Assembly: GCA_041391225.1 (NCBI GenBank)
Contig: JAWKOL010000011.1
Span: 1 to 64,000 of the forward strand
DNA from: RI-153 sp041391225
Lineage (GTDB): Bacteria > Chloroflexota > Anaerolineae > Caldilineales > Caldilineaceae
Length of the DNA: 64,000 nucleotides
Reading direction: 5' to 3'
Shown: positions 63,537 through 64,000 of the stretch, one piece after another
Numbering within the stretch: the stretch's first letter is position 1
Layout of the letters: each line of letters begins with the position of its first letter
The notes under the pieces: generated by a model
Databases searched by the model: none
What the model saw: the letters and a program-made list of their open reading frames with translations, nothing else
Told to the model about the DNA's origin: nothing
Program-made: the position numbers and the translations under genes

Positions 63537-64000
63537 TTGCCTTCTCATAGCAGCCGCAAAGCAGATCACATACGCATCAATCTGGAAGAAGACGTCGACT
63601 TTTTGCAGTTGACGACCGGATTTGAACAGTTTCACTTCGTCCACGAGGCGTTGCCGGAGTTGGATCTGGCCGATGTGGACACGTCCATCACCGTCTTCGG
63701 CAAGCGCCTGTCAACGCCGATCCTGGTCAGCTCGATGACCGGCGGCACCGACAGCGCGGGGACGATCAACCGCCGCCTGGCCGAAGCCGTGCAGGCGCGC
63801 GGACTGGCGATGGGCGTGGGCAGTCAGCGTTCCGCGCTGGAAGAGCCTGCAACCGCCGCATCCTTTTATGTCCGCGACTACGCACCCGACGCGCTGCTCT
63901 TTGCCAACCTGGGCGCGGTTCAACTGAACTACGGCTACGGTGTGGATCATTGCCGACGTGCCGTTGACATGCTCGAAGCCGACGCGCTGATCCTGCACCT
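63537..64000 (+). CDS. fni: Isopentenyl-diphosphate delta-isomerase, type 2 (5' part)
   Basis: FMN- and NADPH-dependent isomerase of isoprenoid synthesis. About 154 residues are visible and the gene continues past the window. The start is TTG at 63537 with CGGAG 6 bases upstream. N-terminal landmarks are SRKADHIRINLEEDV (substrate and flavin site), ILVSSMTGGT, GLAMGVGSQRSAL and LLFANLGAVQLNYGYG, all typical of Fni/IDI-2. Confidence 0.93.
   Translation, partial: MPSHSSRKADHIRINLEEDVDFLQLTTGFEQFHFVHEALPELDLADVDTSITVFGKRLSTPILVSSMTGGTDSAGTINRRLAEAVQARGLAMGVGSQRSALEEPATAASFYVRDYAPDALLFANLGAVQLNYGYGVDHCRRAVDMLEADALILH

Overview
This 64 kb window looks like chromosomal DNA of a GC-rich (about 60%) member of the Chloroflexota, probably Anaerolineae or Caldilineales. 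That assignment is an inference from gene content: paralogous S9 peptidases, lipoproteins with TPT/TPTP-rich linkers, thrombospondin type 3 repeat proteins, a DUF2760/Hsp70 pair, a nos maturation cluster and a pyruvate kinase with an extra C-terminal domain. No rRNA, tRNA, CRISPR array, prophage or transposase gene was seen.

Layout. 1-1.2 kb: 3' part of ftsH. 1.4-14 kb: a plus-strand peptide or amide utilisation block with an oligopeptide-binding lipoprotein, two ABC permeases (no ATPase genes), a decayed S9 peptidase and its intact paralogue, an AstE/AspA-type deacylase and two ATZ/TRZ-like amidohydrolases. 14.4-18.6 kb: two tandem secreted proteins rich in Asp/Gly calcium-binding repeats. 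18.8-20.2 kb: an unrecognised membrane-anchored protein. 20.5-24.8 kb: nosD-F-Y-L plus a lipoprotein cytochrome c (no nosZ here). 24.9-29.2 kb, minus strand: NnrS-like membrane protein, cupin, ferredoxin, Crp/Fnr regulator, GT4 glycosyltransferase and rplS. 29.4-32.5 kb: a GNAT acetyltransferase, a small membrane protein, an amidohydrolase-2 protein and an unknown protein. 32.8-39 kb: acnA, a Phd/VapC pair, oligoendopeptidase F and an OmpR-type regulator with a degenerate receiver. 39-47.5 kb, minus strand: relA/spoT, miaA, yraN, an SPFH protein, a J-like/SH3 membrane protein, and KDG kinase plus KDPG aldolase. 48-56 kb: DUF2760 protein, Hsp70-family ATPase and a very large modular secreted protein. 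56-64 kb: pyk, a DGNHR-motif protein, a DUF3048 lipoprotein, a small membrane protein, mobA, acpP and the 5' part of type 2 IPP isomerase.

Two things run through the whole window. First, many gene ends carry a palindrome built from short repeated words. There are several word families (GATGATGG, GGGGACTGGGG, GATTGGGTAGAG, GCGGAT and others). Arms are often 20-27 bp and perfect, and stop codons frequently lie inside or next to the left arm. One family (GCGGAT words, five copies) has entered coding sequence in frame twice, in two paralogous peptidases, at different positions but in the same reading frame. Another palindrome lies where nosD should stop, leaving a run-on frame into nosF. Second, many conserved genes (acnA, vapC, miaA, yraN, hsp70, pyk, an amidohydrolase and the 50973-55911 gene) carry one or two isolated frameshifts. 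In housekeeping genes this points to residual assembly indels, while the S9 copy at 5409-7517 has so many that it may be a true pseudogene.

How the genes fit together. The nosDFYL block, cytochrome c, Crp/Fnr regulator lacking cysteines, NnrS-like protein and ferredoxin suggest a nitrogen-oxide module whose reductase is encoded elsewhere. The permease, peptidase, deacylase and amidohydrolase block suggests uptake and trimming of peptides or acylated amino acids. KDG kinase plus KDPG aldolase gives the lower Entner-Doudoroff or uronate branch and would feed pyruvate metabolism alongside pyk and acnA.
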